A program made the position numbers and the translations under genes. This document shows positions 12,769 to 24,713 of a DNA stretch of 64,000 nt, one piece after another (positions within the stretch are counted from its first letter, which is position 1; each line of letters begins with the position of its first letter). The stretch is from Tanytarsus gracilentus (lineage: Eukaryota; Arthropoda; Insecta; Diptera; Chironomidae): NCBI GenBank assembly GCA_038502055.1, contig JAXRKN010000044.1, forward strand, positions 6,022,501 to 6,086,500, in the 5' to 3' direction. Below the pieces are notes generated by a model. That model saw only the letters and a list, made by a program, of their open reading frames with translations, was not told the DNA's origin and searched no databases.

Positions 12769-14312
12769 ATGGCAACTCCACCTAAAAAGGCATTTGGAAA
12801 GGTTTACACTCTTTGGGACACTGTGGAAACTTTTCACCTTGGAATGAAACTTTTTGGTTTTGCAAATTTTTCCATTAAAGGAAACATAAAAGATGGAAAA
12901 ATTAAATCAAATGTTTTTGACATTTTGTGGTTAATCGCAACCAGCTTACTTACATCTTATCTAATTTATCTCAATTGGATGCTAAATTTATCATTAATTA
13001 CGACAACTTCGAGGGTCATTAATGTTGGCAGTCGTGCTGTTTTACTTTTTCAAGTTACAAATGTGCTTTTTTCGTGCATTTTAATGTTTATAAGAAGATA
13101 TCAGGTGAAATATTTTTTGCATAACCAACAAAGTCATCTCTCCTTAGAAAAAAATTGATTGAACATTTTAAAAATTCGTTATTTTCAGATTTGGGGCATT
13201 TTTCAGCGATTGTTTAAGTTCGATGAGGAAATGATGGCTCTTAAAATGTCACTCAACCATCGCCGCTATTACTTAAATTTTTTCCTTATTACTGGATTTT
13301 CATTTTTGATTTTTACTATTCTAAGCACTGTGTCTGCTTTTTATCTTATGAATCTAATCGACAAATCAATTTCTTACTACTTAATTGCGTCATACTTGAC
13401 AATCAATGCTTCAATGACAACTTCACTGATTACAATTTCATTTATTCTTTTTGCCATCTACATTCGATTTGAGCTCATAAATGCAGCAATCAAAAAGTTT
13501 TTGGTAACTGAAGAGGAAGATGAACTAAAGACGACAAAAAGCTCCGAAATTTTGTGCAAAATTGTCGCAAAGCTAGCGGATGAACATGATAGTCTTGTGG
13601 ACATTGTTAATGGTTTCAATCATTGCTTTTCTTTTCAATTAATGAATGACGTCGCTGCAATGTTTTTGACAAACATTTTCAGGTTATTTAATTATTAAAA
13701 TTAGATAAATTTAAATATATAGCAATAATTTTCTTTGTCCACAATATTTCAGCATTTTCGCCATCTATAGAGTTTTTGTTCGAAACGATTTGAGTCAGCA
13801 CGAGAATGCGATAATTCAATACACATGGAACACTTATTTTATGATCTATGGATTTACCATAATTACTTTGGGGAGTTTGGCAACAAGGACAGGAAAATAT
13901 ACAGCGGTGTTGGTTCATAAGGCTGTAAATTACATTGTCGATGATGATGATCTTATCATTGATTACGTGAGTCATTAGGGGTTGAAAAAACTAATATTAA
14001 TTTCGTTATTTTAAGCTGAAAATGTTTTCTCAACAAATGCAACATCGAGCACCAGTTGTGTCATGTGGTCTTTTCACATTCGACTTCACGCTTGTTTTCA
14101 CAGTAAGTTTTCCAATTTATTTAAGTAATTTCGTGGAATTTTTATACTTTAACTTTTTCATTTAATATATCGTGTAATAGTTCATCGGAGCCACTGCAAC
14201 TTATATTGTCATTCTTATTCAGTTTGACACTGATATTCCCAGTGTTGGAAAGAATGGAACTTACGTTGATAACTTTGCTAATTTTACTAACTTCACAAAT
14301 TTCTCCAAATAA
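12769..14312 (+). CDS. Gustatory receptor (insect 7tm Gr family)
   Basis: Predicted seven-transmembrane chemoreceptor of the insect gustatory receptor family, acting as a ligand-gated cation channel in sensory neuron membranes. Five exons: 12769-13104, 13189-13682, 13753-13966, 14016-14102 and 14181-14312, giving 420 aa, typical for the family. Phases at the four junctions are 0, 2, 0, 0. Hydrophobic stretches are visible throughout, for example FDILWLIATSLLTSYLIYL and FLITGFSFLIFTILSTVSAF. The last exon encodes the family signature TYhhhhhQF as TYIVILIQFD, preceded by FDFTLVFTFIGATA. The short C-terminal introns around this motif are also typical. The tail is rich in N-x-T/S. The C-terminus is reminiscent of the Gr28-type group, but ligand and subfamily cannot be set from sequence. 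A MITE lies just upstream. Confidence 0.88.
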
Positions 14313-14371
14313 ATGATTTTACATTGATTTTTAACAGAGTTGGCAATATCCGGGGACCAACACTCATTTTT

Positions 14372-14377
14372 AATAAA
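14372..14377 (+). terminator. Gustatory receptor poly(A) signal
   Basis: AATAAA 60 bases after the receptor stop codon, in an AT-rich 3' flank. Confidence 0.55.
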
Positions 14378-14902
14378 TCTTGATGTTTTAATAGATTTTT
14401 ATGTATTTGTGTTGCTTGAAAATTTAATTAAAATAAATTTTTTGTGGAATTGAAAAAATTAATCTGTTGAAGATCTCGTGATGAAAATTGCTGCTGTAAA
14501 TTATTAAAAATGAATGAAATAAAAAAGTTAAAAGATAAAATTCTAAGAAAAATTTCCCAATGGGTTATTTAATAATTTTACTCATGAGTATGTAGATTAT
14601 GCGACATTATTCATTTGATTGTCATCGAATTTTCTAAACACATCGCGAGGCGCAGTAGAAAACCTGAATAATGCATATATGCGAGCACAGGATATTGCGA
14701 TAGATTTGCATTTTGATTAATTTCCCTTCACTCTCATTCTTTTAGCAATTAAATCATTTGCCTCTTTCGTTTCATCATCTTTCTCGAGTCAGCTTTTGTG
14801 TAACTCGTGCGATCAAAAACAAAAGAAACTCTCCACATTCCCTTGTGGCACAGAAAAATGGAAATTTGTCGAACCTTGACGGAATTAGTCAAAATTCATA
14901 AT

Positions 14903-14949
14903 TAAAAATAATTTATTTATGCCGAAAAATCGAAAATCTAAACACTGTG
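14903..14949 (+). mobile_element. Solo transposon end related to the long palindrome
   Basis: This stretch ends AAAATCTAAACACTGTG and matches the outer end of the palindrome's right arm (19478-19524) with only a few differences, including the shared block AATCGAAAATCT and the terminal CACTGTG. Similarity fades further left. It is probably a decayed or deleted copy of the same element. Confidence 0.65.
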
Positions 14950-15945
14950 ATATATAAATGTGAGCTAGAGGATTAAAAAATAGCGGAGCTTTCACGTTTG
15001 CTTTTTGCAAGTGAACAATTAACTGAGAACGTTGCTTACCGGTCACCTACTCGTTGCAATTTTATCTCACTACCTTAAAATTTATTTTTCTTAATGTCTA
15101 GCAACTCCAACTTAAAAATTGGTTTGTGAACTGTTTAATTTATAAAAAATATTCTTTGGCGATTATTATCCACTTTTTAGCTCGAAAAGTTTCTCTTCCG
15201 ATTTTCTTGCATTTGATTTTTTTGCTGATTAGGTTTTGAAAAATTTATATTTTGAACTAAGCATTTTAAGCACTTTAAGCTGATTATAAAAAAGACTTTT
15301 TTTTGGTAATTTTAAGTATGAAATTGACGACATTGTGAAATTCTAGGCGCAATTGCTTTGTAATGTAACTCGGACGAATTTGAGAAAATTTTCTATTTAA
15401 AATCTAAAATGTGGCAATTTTTTATCGCATTTATATTGCTATCAACTACTTTTTTTTATTCGAGGGAAGCTTTTCCTTTTGTCTGACATAATTTAGAAAA
15501 CTTGCATTTACTTAAAATATAAAATTTCTTCTAAAAACAAAATCTTTAAATATTAGCTTTAATAAGTTATGCTCTTATAAATTTTCATCTAGTTTAAAAT
15601 TAGTGATAGTACGATTGCCTTTTGAAAGCTTTATGAGTGTGTTGAATTGAATTTAAGCTTTGAGAATTGAGAGCAGATTTTCAAAAATTAATACTTAAAG
15701 AACGTAACAAAAAAAATCAATTTTTTCGTTGTTTAAAAAATAATTTAGGTTAAGCTTTTTGCAAGCTTTTTGGGAAAGTTGTTCACAAAAATTTAAAAGA
15801 AAACTAAACACATTTTTAATTACACAAAGTCGTTTTAAAATTATTAGATCTGATTTAAATTGTACTCCCGTTAAAAAATGTAAAAGTAGATAAAAAATCT
15901 TCATTTACTTAAAATCTAAACACAAAAAAGGTACATCAAAAATCC

Positions 15946-16059
15946 GGTGGGAGGCAAAAATTCCACGATACATTAATACCACGTATTTTTTGCTACACAT
16001 GAAGTTATTTCCAAAAAATACGTGAAATTAATTTATCGTTGGGTTGTTGCCTCTCACCC
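15946..16059. repeat. 114-nt imperfect hairpin near FERM gene 3' end
   Basis: Left arm starts GGTGGGAGGCAA; the right arm in reverse reads GGGTGAGAGGCAA. Both arms continue through ACGATAMATTAAT and CACGTATTTTTTG before a loop of about 20 bases. Arms are about 47 bases with several mismatches. It lies 55 bases beyond the FERM gene stop codon on the minus strand, so it is probably within that gene's 3' untranslated region. It could be a tiny MITE, a structured UTR element or a microRNA-type precursor. Confidence 0.7.
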
Positions 16060-16113
16060 AAAAATCCATCACCAAAAAAAGGTTGAACTTAAAAGATTAT
16101 TTCAGTTGCTGCC

Positions 16114-19100
16114 TCAAATAATATTTCCTATTTTACTTGAAATGAATTCTTTAAGTGGCTCATAATACTGAAAACGTAAACTATTCATTTCCGGCCAATT
16201 TCGGATCGGAGCAAAAAGTTCCGAATCACTTTCGAGAATGAAAATTGCCGAGATGCTCATAGCGAGTATGACAAAAATGAATGATGGAATGAACGTGTGC
16301 AAGAGTGAGAATTTTTTGAGTGATTTTGAGTTAAGTGGCTTGTCACTGTTATTAATTGCAGTCGTTTGCAGTGGAATTATACCTTCGCCGATAAAAGTTG
16401 CTTGCGATACGTCGAGTGTATCGATACCTGATATTTCAGGATCATACGATTGAGGATAAAAGTCGTTGAGATGTTCGGCTATCTCTTCAGCATTTCGTCG
16501 ATTTTCTTCGGACACTGTTTCGAGTCCACCATTTTCATGATTCCAAATGCCATTTTCGTTGGTAAATTGACCTAAAGGCTCTGACAAATTCGCTCGCGGA
16601 AGACTGTTGTAGCCTATAAAATTTAAGAAAGCCGTTAAAATAGTAATTTTAAATTTTCTTAGTTAACTCACGAAGATCAGTCAATTCTTGAGGACTCGAC
16701 GGTGTCGCAGGTACACTCGATGCCTTTCGTTTTCTCGTGGGACTTGAAGTGTTTGAACTTTGTTTCAGTGAGTGAAGACTTTCAGATAAAATTTCTCGTT
16801 CCGTCCGACCAAAATATCTGAATTTCGAGTGGTTGAAGAAAGAACCGCCGGAAAAAGTTTGAGGGTTTTGCCCGTTCGGGGCACTAAAAGAGTCCATAAA
16901 GTTAAAGAATTAAATTTTTGTGAAAATTCGACAAAAAACTCATAATCTTACGTGAAGAAAAACATTTGTTCGATTGCGCACCGCCAAACGTAACGACATG
17001 TCATCGAGTTTTGACACTTGAACCCGACCGTGTGCTTTTTCACTTCCCTATCGACAGTGTACGTTAAATGAATTATGAACATTTTGCCCTCAAAGTTTAT
17101 CTTCGAAATCTCTGGCCATCGAAAGTGTTGTATGCGCTTGCCAACCGAAAATGTACTTATCCCTGAGAAACTAATGCCAACATAAAGTTGCGTCCCTCGA
17201 TGGTCCTTCACTGGGTGTGGGTCAATGCCATATGTTTCTAAGCCTCGTGCGATGATTATAAATTCATCATAGACTGCTGCAATGTCTTGACCAGGCTCTC
17301 TTTTTCGATGTAATTCCATCACCTTCTTTTCAAGCTCCAAATTTTGACGCAATGCGAGTTTGAGTGAGGAAACATAATTTTCCGAATGAACATCTCTATC
17401 GTAATCGCCTAGTTCATCTAAAAGAAAAACGTCAGACATAAAAAAACATAAATCTCGAAGCTATTGTAACTATTAATACACTTTTAGGCATGATTTCATT
17501 CTACCTGGCTTGAGTAATCGAAAGAGAAAGACGAAGATGAAAAAGAAAACTTTTCGAATAGCAAGCACGTGTCGTTTATAGGCTTATCAACTTTACCAAC
17601 ATCTCTCTTAATCTTATTTAACGTCTGATTGATTTAAATACTCCTTAACGACCTAGTTTTGTAAGATGTAAGAGATGACTCAGCAAATAATGATAATTTC
17701 AATGCCTCTTGAGTACAAAGTGTACGACATTCTCGAAATGTTGAAAGCAAAAAAAAATTTCTTGAATGAATGTTCTGTCGCGTTAAAAGCTTGTTTAATG
17801 TGCGATAGTCTTGAAATAATAGGAAGCATGTGAATTGAGCCCATCAAATTATTTTTTTGCCAAATTGTTCAAAACATGATATTTTTTTACGTCTGTGAAA
17901 AGTGGATAAATTAGAAATTTTTGACACGTGAGCTGAAAAATCAATGAAATTTTAAAAGCATGATGTATTTTTTCGGGGGTTCCACAGTGTTCAGATTTTC
18001 GATTTTTTTGGCATAAATTATTTTATGTTCTTAACTTATCTATTTTGACGTCAGGAACACGAAAAAAATAATAAAAAAATTTTCCGACCCATCGGAGCCT
18101 CTCTAGGGGTACCCTGAAATTTCAAACTTTGAAAGACCATAACTTTTTGAAAACTTAACTTTTTTCAAATCTGTTTTCGGATTCTGGTAGCTTTTAGCAT
18201 GTACTATTAATAAAAAATAAAAGTTGGACCTTCCGAGGGTAACCGTGGTCCATAGAGCAGAAAGTCCTAAAATGGGGTACAATCGGGACAAGAGGTGCAA
18301 CACCTTGAAAAAAAAATTTTCATCCAAAATGTTCCTCATTAAAAATCAGAAAAACACCTAAAGTTTCGTTATGGTCGTCTATACAAAATTTTTGAGTTAT
18401 AGCCCTTCTAACGAAAACACGATTTTTAGGGAATTTTCACATTTTGCACCACTATTTCTTTAAAAATTATTCTTTTCTTGATCTGTTTTCGGATTCTTAA
18501 AGGTTTTAATAAGAGCTACAATATTTACTATGTGAGTTGTACATTTTGAAGTCATTCAGGCATAGTAAACCTCCGAAAACGCTGAAAAAACGTCTCTTTT
18601 ACATGAATTAGTTTTTTAATTCTCTAATTATTGTGCTTAAATTCAACGCATAAAGTTTTCTTATGTATTTTGATCTCACAAACACAGTAAAAATAATATT
18701 TTTTCATTTTGACTACTGACTGCTCCGCTACGAGCTATCAAAGTGCAAAATTTCAAAAAATCAAAGAAAATTCTGACTTAGCGGAGCAGTCAGTAGTCAA
18801 AATGAAAAAATATTATTTTTACTGTGTTTGTGAGATCAAAATACATAAGAAAACTTTATGCGTTGAATTTAAGCACAATAATTAGAGAATTAAAAAACTA
18901 ATTCATGTAAAAGAGACGTTTTTTCAGCGTTTTCGGAGGTTTACTATGCCTGAATGACTTCAAAATGTACAACTCACACAAAATATTGTAGCTCTTATTA
19001 AAACCTTTAAAAATCCGAAAACAGATCAAGAAAAGAATAATTTTTAAAGAAATAGTGGTGCAAAATGTGAAAATTCCCTAAAAATCGTGTTTTCGTTAGA

Positions 19101-21147
19101 AGGGCTATAACTCAAAAATTTTGTATAGACGACCATAACGAAATTTTAGGTGTTTTTCTGATTTTTAATGAGGAACATTTTGGATGAAAATTTTTTTTTC
19201 AAGGTGTTGCACCTCTTGTCCCGATTGTACCCCATTTTAGGACTTTCTGCTCTATGGACCACGGTTACCCTCGGAAGGTCCAACTTTTATTTTTTATTAA
19301 TAGTACATGCTAAAAGCTACCAGAATCCGAAAACAGATTTGAAAAAAGTTAAGTTTTCAAAAAGTTATGGTCTTTCAAAGTTTGAAATTTCAGGGTACCC
19401 CTAGAGAGGCTCCGATGGGTCGGAAAATTTTTTTATTATTTTTTTCGTGTTCCTGACGTCAAAATAGATAAGTTAAGAACATAAAATAATTTATGCCAAA
19501 AAAATCGAAAATCTGAACACTGTGCGGTTCAATATTTAAATTCAAGCTATAAAACCGATAGTTTTTGACAAAAATAATTACTGTCTTAGTTGGCATCAAA
19601 ACAAACATTTTCATCTCAAATGACATTTAATTTCCAGAGCATTTATCACATGTCACAAGTTTCACATTCAAATATTAATCAACACCTCGTGCACTCACAT
19701 ATCAATTTCAAAAATATGTTAAATCATTTTGGATGAATTAGTTTTAAATCGCTAGTGCTTGATATTAGTGACTAAATCATGACTGAACCCCTATCAAAAA
19801 ATGTTGTATGTGTCGCCAGAAAATTAATTATTCATCGCCTTTTGTAGTGCTCCTGAATCATTTTTCCGCTATTCGTTCTCAACAGGTGACTTATTTGTGT
19901 ATACAAAAAATGCACTTCATTTTTGCCATAATTTTTTTCGGTTGTTTTCCGTTGTAAGTTTTTTTAGATCAGACAAAAAAAGTTTTGGAATGAGTTCAGC
20001 GATCGATTGCTTGTCAATATCAAGGTGACGGAAAATTTCTTTGTAGGGAAACGACCAACGTTTATCGTAATTTTACTTAACTGAAAATTTTTCTGAGTTC
20101 CCTATGAGGAAAAATTGATTTTATTTTAAATTACAATCGTTGGATTTCAATTAAAAATGTTTCAAAACCCACTAGTAGGTGCTGCCGCCTAACCCATCGT
20201 ATCAGATCAGTATTAGAAAATCCATTAAACACGACATTTTTCTCTAATTAAAAATCATTTTCACATATTTTTTTACCTTGTACAATTAATGCACCAAGAG
20301 CTGCAGCCTCACCCACCGAACAATACAATCTTCCGTGTATCAAATCCCTTTTGAGCTGTTGAAAGAGCATACACTTCCCATTGAAGCTTAGTCGCGTTGG
20401 ATCGGCGGGGTAGAAATGAAAGCGAAAAGATAAAACCAAAGGATCGACATCTGTGCGTGTAAAGAAAAATTTAGATTTATGAGGATTGTAAAAAGTATTA
20501 TGGAAATTTTACCTTTCACTTGCTTGATAAGGCTTTTAGATACTTCAAGCCAATGCTGTTGATGAAAATATTTTTGATGGATTAACTATAGTACTCAATA
20601 CGTAGAGGAATGACCCCAAACTCACCCTCTGCTTAAGTGCATCCACAAATCTGAGTCCAAAGTAATCTTTCTCTGGAATGTCTAGCTGCTCACAAATTAG
20701 ATCCAATAAGAATTGTCCTTTGTGATTAGGCTGTAAAACAGAAAGTAAGTTTGAATGTTAATTAAAATTTCGTGAGGGTGAAAAAAGCCTTTTCAGTCAT
20801 TGTGATCGTAAAACCTATTAGGCGGTCATTCACACATCACATTTGTTGAATGAAATTATCGAGAGCACAAATTACGCGAGATCCCATTTAAACATTTAAT
20901 GTTTTAAAATGTTTTGTATTGTAACTTGAGAACTTTGCGGCTTGAAGTTTTGACTCGCTCAAAAAATGTTTTCTCATATAAAATCACATATTTTTTTTTT
21001 TCGAGAGTCACAGTGATAGAAAAATGAAGTCCTTAGAATAAATTTCAAATATCTCACTTGAAATTCCATCTCGAGTATCTCGCTATCTCCGAAGAGCCTT
21101 ATACTGCACTTGTAAACCACATTTCCTTCAGCTCGCGATTTAAACAT
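16114..21147 (-). CDS. FERM-domain protein, FRMD3/FRMD5 type (CG5022-like)
   Basis: Orthologue of the FRMD3/FRMD5 group, probably linking plasma membrane proteins to the cortical cytoskeleton. Seven exons in transcript order: 21147-21058, 20730-20626, 20555-20513, 20450-20277, 17417-16952, 16883-16672 and 16613-16114, summing to 1590 nt (529 aa; family about 570). The N-terminus MFKSRAEGNVVYKCSIRLFG leads into the FERM F1 lobe. Later blocks are DYFGLRFVDALKQRHWLE, HFYPADPTRL (F2), QQLKRDLIHGRLYCS, ETYGIDPHPVKDHRG (F3) and the FERM-adjacent motif FRYFGRTEREIL. A C-terminal hydrophobic segment, about residues 469-490 (PSFIFVILAMSISAIFI), matches the transmembrane segment of this subfamily. All junctions keep frame, including the 43-nt exon. 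The 2.9-kb intron between exons 4 and 5 carries the long palindrome plus fragments of two dispersed families. It must be spliced around a potential 748-bp hairpin. Confidence 0.93.
17983..19524. mobile_element. 1.54-kb near-perfect palindrome / foldback element
   Basis: Two inverted arms, 17983-18730 and 18779-19524, flank a 48-base loop. Arm lengths differ by two bases, and in the parts I compared the arms differ by only a handful of substitutions. Outer ends are CACAGTG and CACTGTG, a perfect 7-bp terminal inverted repeat continuing through GTTCAGATTTTCGATTTTTT. Flanks are GGGTTC and CGGTTC, five of six bases shared, a possible target-site duplication. Each arm carries the same 78-codon frame by symmetry, with no similarity known to me. 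It is either a foldback transposon or two head-to-head copies of a DNA element. It lies in a FERM gene intron, so it should be transcribed. Confidence 0.85.
20043..20110. mobile_element. MITE family M, copy C (internally deleted)
   Basis: Starts TAGGGAAACGACCAACG and ends TTCTGAGTTCCCTATGAGGA like the copies at 11091 and 12415, but the middle 130 bases are missing. Its ends preserve the inverted repeat around TAGGGAA. It lies in the FERM gene intron, just outside the palindrome and next to a family H fragment. Confidence 0.6.
20153..20222 (+). mobile_element. Dispersed element family H, copy C (left end only)
   Basis: A 70-bp fragment with the shared left end AAAAATGTTTCAAAACCCAC and the block CCCATCGTATCAGATCAGTA seen in copy B. 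The right half with its hairpin is absent. It sits in the FERM gene intron close to the splice donor of exon 4. Confidence 0.55.
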
Positions 21148-24100
21148 GGCTTTAACTACTTCAATTTAATTTTTAAAGCCACTATTAAACTTTTTTCGTT
21201 TGAGACTCAAAAAACTCTGTTGTTGTTGTTTGTTGATTTGTACAACTATGATGTAACAAAAAATTTGACTTATGTGCATAATTCTCAGAATGAGCGAAAA
21301 AATATAACTGTTCAAAAGTAATTGCGCTTTAAATTTTTTATCCCTTTTTATGTATTTTGTAAGATTTTGAGTTAATTTAAGTTTTATGTTGGCTAATGAT
21401 TTTCTGATGTAACATAACTCTTATAAGACCCCATTTTAATGATCTTAAGTTCAGTTTTGAACTTCACTAACACATTTAACGGAGCATTATCCAATTTAGT
21501 TTTGCTTTTCACCGGCAGATGGAAACACTTGCTTGTGCATGCTAAAAATTAAAACATGCTCATGCCAAACTTTTTAAATTTAAGAATTAAATTTATTTAT
21601 TATGTATTAATTTTGGAGTTTTTCAAATAAAATTACTTCTAAATTGGCATTTCTTGTGACTAGCTCTTTCATCCTTTAATGATTTTAGCTATGATCGGAA
21701 GTAGGTAGTTTATTCATAATTTTTTTTAATAAATTAAATAATTTAATGTCAAAAAAAATTTTTTGACAATGATTTAACGTCAAATTGATATCAACTCAAG
21801 CATAAATTGTTCTGTGGGAAGGAAAAACTGCATCTCAGAGATCCCAAATTGTGGAGGTTTTCGTTTTCAAATCGTCCCAATGTGGTGCGGAACATTTTCA
21901 AATTTTCTTCTCACTTCACGCCGCACACTTGTTGATCATCCTTCTGCAACATTGTGCCACAAAAACTTATCAAAATTTTAGTTTATCACCATGTGCATGT
22001 TTGTGAACATCAAACGCGATATCGTATTGACTTCTAAAATGATCACATTTTATTTTTGTACATTCGGGTTTCCCGATCTCTTTTTATTTCATTTTCACAC
22101 ACAAATATAAATGAGGAAAAATACTGAAAAATCATTTTGGGAAATTCAGTGTTGGAGTGACTGTTGAACGCGAAATATCTCGAAGAAAGATAGTCAGAAA
22201 ATTTTATTTTAGTCATTAAATTTTATTTTTAAGTGGATTTTTAAAGAATAAATAGATATTTAATTTTTCTTTCTCTCTCTGGAATGAAAAATTATTAAAA
22301 TTTAAATCTAAGTGAAAAAAGAATCTCTCAAAAATTTGTGCTAATTTTTTTTAATAGAGAGAAAATAGAGTGAAAATTTTTCATTTTCTTCGAGCGACGT
22401 GAATCTGTGAAGGAAAAAATTTCTATTTATAAAAATGGATTCGCCAAGGTAATGATCGTCATAAGATTATTTTTTAATTTTCCTTGAAAGCTTTTTCGTG
22501 AATCCAAAATAATTTGGAAATGCTCAATAAAAACTAAGATAATTTTTCGTCACTTAAAATAGTCGGGAGTGGAAAATTTTCGAACCTAAAAAAAGATTTT
22601 AAGGCGAAATTTTTACGCGACTTTAATGCCAAGGTCTTTGCATCGGATGCAGGATAAAAAACAACAATGTGCATGTTATTGCCGCTGCATTTCAATTCGA
22701 TGAATCACGACTATTTTTAGCACCTAGTGACAAACTCAATTAAAATTAAAAGAACATGGAGATTGTGTAAATATCAAAATTGTAATCCTACGCAATCTTA
22801 ATGAGTGTCACCACAGGCCCACGAAAGTGAAAGAAAATTTCTCAGCAAGATGTAGTAATATAAAAACTGTCAAAAAACCCGACGATTATATTTTATTACA
22901 TGCGTCCATGCAGTGATTTTTATCTTTTAAAATTAGTACAAGTTTCAATAAATATTTTTATTAACCATCAGCCATTACTCTCAAAATCAACATGTGAAAA
23001 AAATTTAGGAGGTCGACGCGCAAAAAATCGAGAGCTCTAAACTCTTTTTCTATGCATAATTCACTGTTTAAAAGATCGTAAAACACATTTTTCTGTTGCG
23101 GAAAATCGTGCTGAAAACAACAGAAATAAAATTTATGCTTAAAACAATTGGAAATCTTCGGATGGATTTTTTTAAACTCGAGAGTCGTCTATAAAAAAAG
23201 AGCGAGAAAACTTTTCATTCAGTTTCAGTTGGCATCGATCCAAGTGAGAGCAATCAATTGTTGTGAAATTTTCTTACGTACTAAATGAAAATTGGCGTGG
23301 AAAATTAATGAATCGAATTTAAGTCACTCCAAAAAGACATATTATCTAAAAACTCAAATCGTCAGCGATGCCAAAATCAAAGTCGAGGTCCGAGTTGTAT
23401 CTATCAAGATACTTCTTAAAAGAAAGTAAGAGGCGCCACAGCTGGCAGAATAAACATTATCAATCTAATGACATAAAAGTGAAGATTAGACATTGAATTA
23501 AAGAATTTAAATTTGCATTTTAAAAGTTCATTGTCGATCATTAGTATTGGAGTGAAAAATAAAAAAAAATGGTTCAAGTGACCAAATTTTATTATTTAAA
23601 GACGATTAAGACTTTAAACTAAAAATTTCACGAGCAAAAGTAATTTAAAATTTGACGAAATTCTTAATGACATTTTATTTGTAATGAATTTAAATTTTTA
23701 AGCCTTTAATCCCTGCCTTAATCTGAATTTCTAAAAATTAGTGGACTTGCATGCAAAAAAACCGATTGAAATCCGTTGATCCTTGCGACCTGCAGAGCAC
23801 GTACAAAAAACGTATAGAAAAGCATCTCCCTTATATGGGGCTGCAATAATTCTCAACCTTGGAAATGTTGATAATTTTAACTTCAAATTTCACGAGAAGA
23901 TTAAATATTTTTCTAAAATTTTAAAATTAAAAAAAATCTTTAATTCAAACCCTTGCACCGAAAAACTCAAAAAATTTCTCTCATTAATCGCCCACTTCTC
24001 AATCTTTGAATGTGTTTCTGTACTCTAAACAATTTCAAAAACTTTCAATCACACACAACCTCGTGTCTCAAATTTTATTTCAAAGCCACGCTGAAAATCT

Positions 24101-24713
24101 TCCGCGATTCGATGAAAAATCATCAAAAGCGACAAGGAAATTTTTTTTGGCTCGACGCGAGAGAGGAAAAACACATCAAAATGACACCGCAAAGCAGGAA
24201 AAGAAATAATATAAAATTGCGTAAATACGAAGATATAAAATGAAAGTGATCGACGCGCTGATGTTTATTTTCGTTGTTGTTAACTCTTTTTATATTTTGC
24301 TTTAATTTATCTTTTCTCGCGCACAGGCATTTAGTTACTCGTAAGCCGGCAACGCGTTGAGACGCTAAAAACTACTGTGAGCAAGCGTTTGTGGAGAATT
24401 AATTTTTTTAAAAATTAAATTATGTATAAAACTTAAAATTAATCGACAAATGAGTTAATACAGACCGCAACACATTTGAAACAGTAATCGCAAAAAATTG
24501 CGAACGACTCATTCATAAGTGCAAATTTAAGAATTACTTAATGCAAAAAACTTGATCAATATTCACTGGAACAAGCGCTGAAACTTGTGTTAACAATTTA
24601 TTTTTAAATATTACGAAACGTTTTTTCCCTTCTACTTGATTTATTATTTTAAAATCGAGTAAAAAAATATTTTTGTATCCACACGGTTGTGCTAAAAGTA
24701 AAATTACACAATT
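21148..24713. other. Upstream region shared by FERM gene and large plus-strand gene
   Basis: About 3.6 kb between the start codon of the minus-strand FERM gene and the first long coding exon of the plus-strand gene. Apart from a possible 14-nt alternative first exon at 22435, I see no supported coding sequence. Promoters for both divergent genes should lie here. A TCAGTTTCAGTT stretch near 23219 resembles an arthropod initiator, without further support. Confidence 0.5.
22435..22448 (+). other. Possible alternative first coding exon (MDSP-)
   Basis: ATGGATTCGCCAAG followed by a good splice donor (GTAATG), with an A-rich context before the ATG. It ends in phase 2, the phase needed to join the acceptor at 29166, giving M-D-S-P-S-A-P-P-P-P-P. 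It would replace the 62-residue N-terminus encoded at 24714 with a four-residue one from an upstream promoter. The evidence is phase and splice signal only. Confidence 0.35.

Larger units (their letters stand above)
14313..16113. other. Non-coding region between receptor and FERM gene
   Basis: About 1.8 kb between two converging genes, with no supported coding exon. It holds the 3' flank of the gustatory receptor, a 47-bp solo end related to the palindrome at 17983 and, close to the FERM stop codon, a strong 114-nt inverted repeat. The rest is AT-rich sequence in which I see nothing specific. Confidence 0.6.

Noticed and set aside
18103..19404. Identical 78-codon frames in the two palindrome arms (18103-18339 minus, 19168-19404 plus)
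   Set aside because: Their identity follows from the inverted duplication, so it is no evidence of coding selection. No family similarity and no good start context.
23368..23425. Candidate short first exon MPKSKSRSEL- followed by GTAAG
   Set aside because: It ends in phase 1 and cannot join the exon at 29166, which needs phase 2; no intermediate exon was found.
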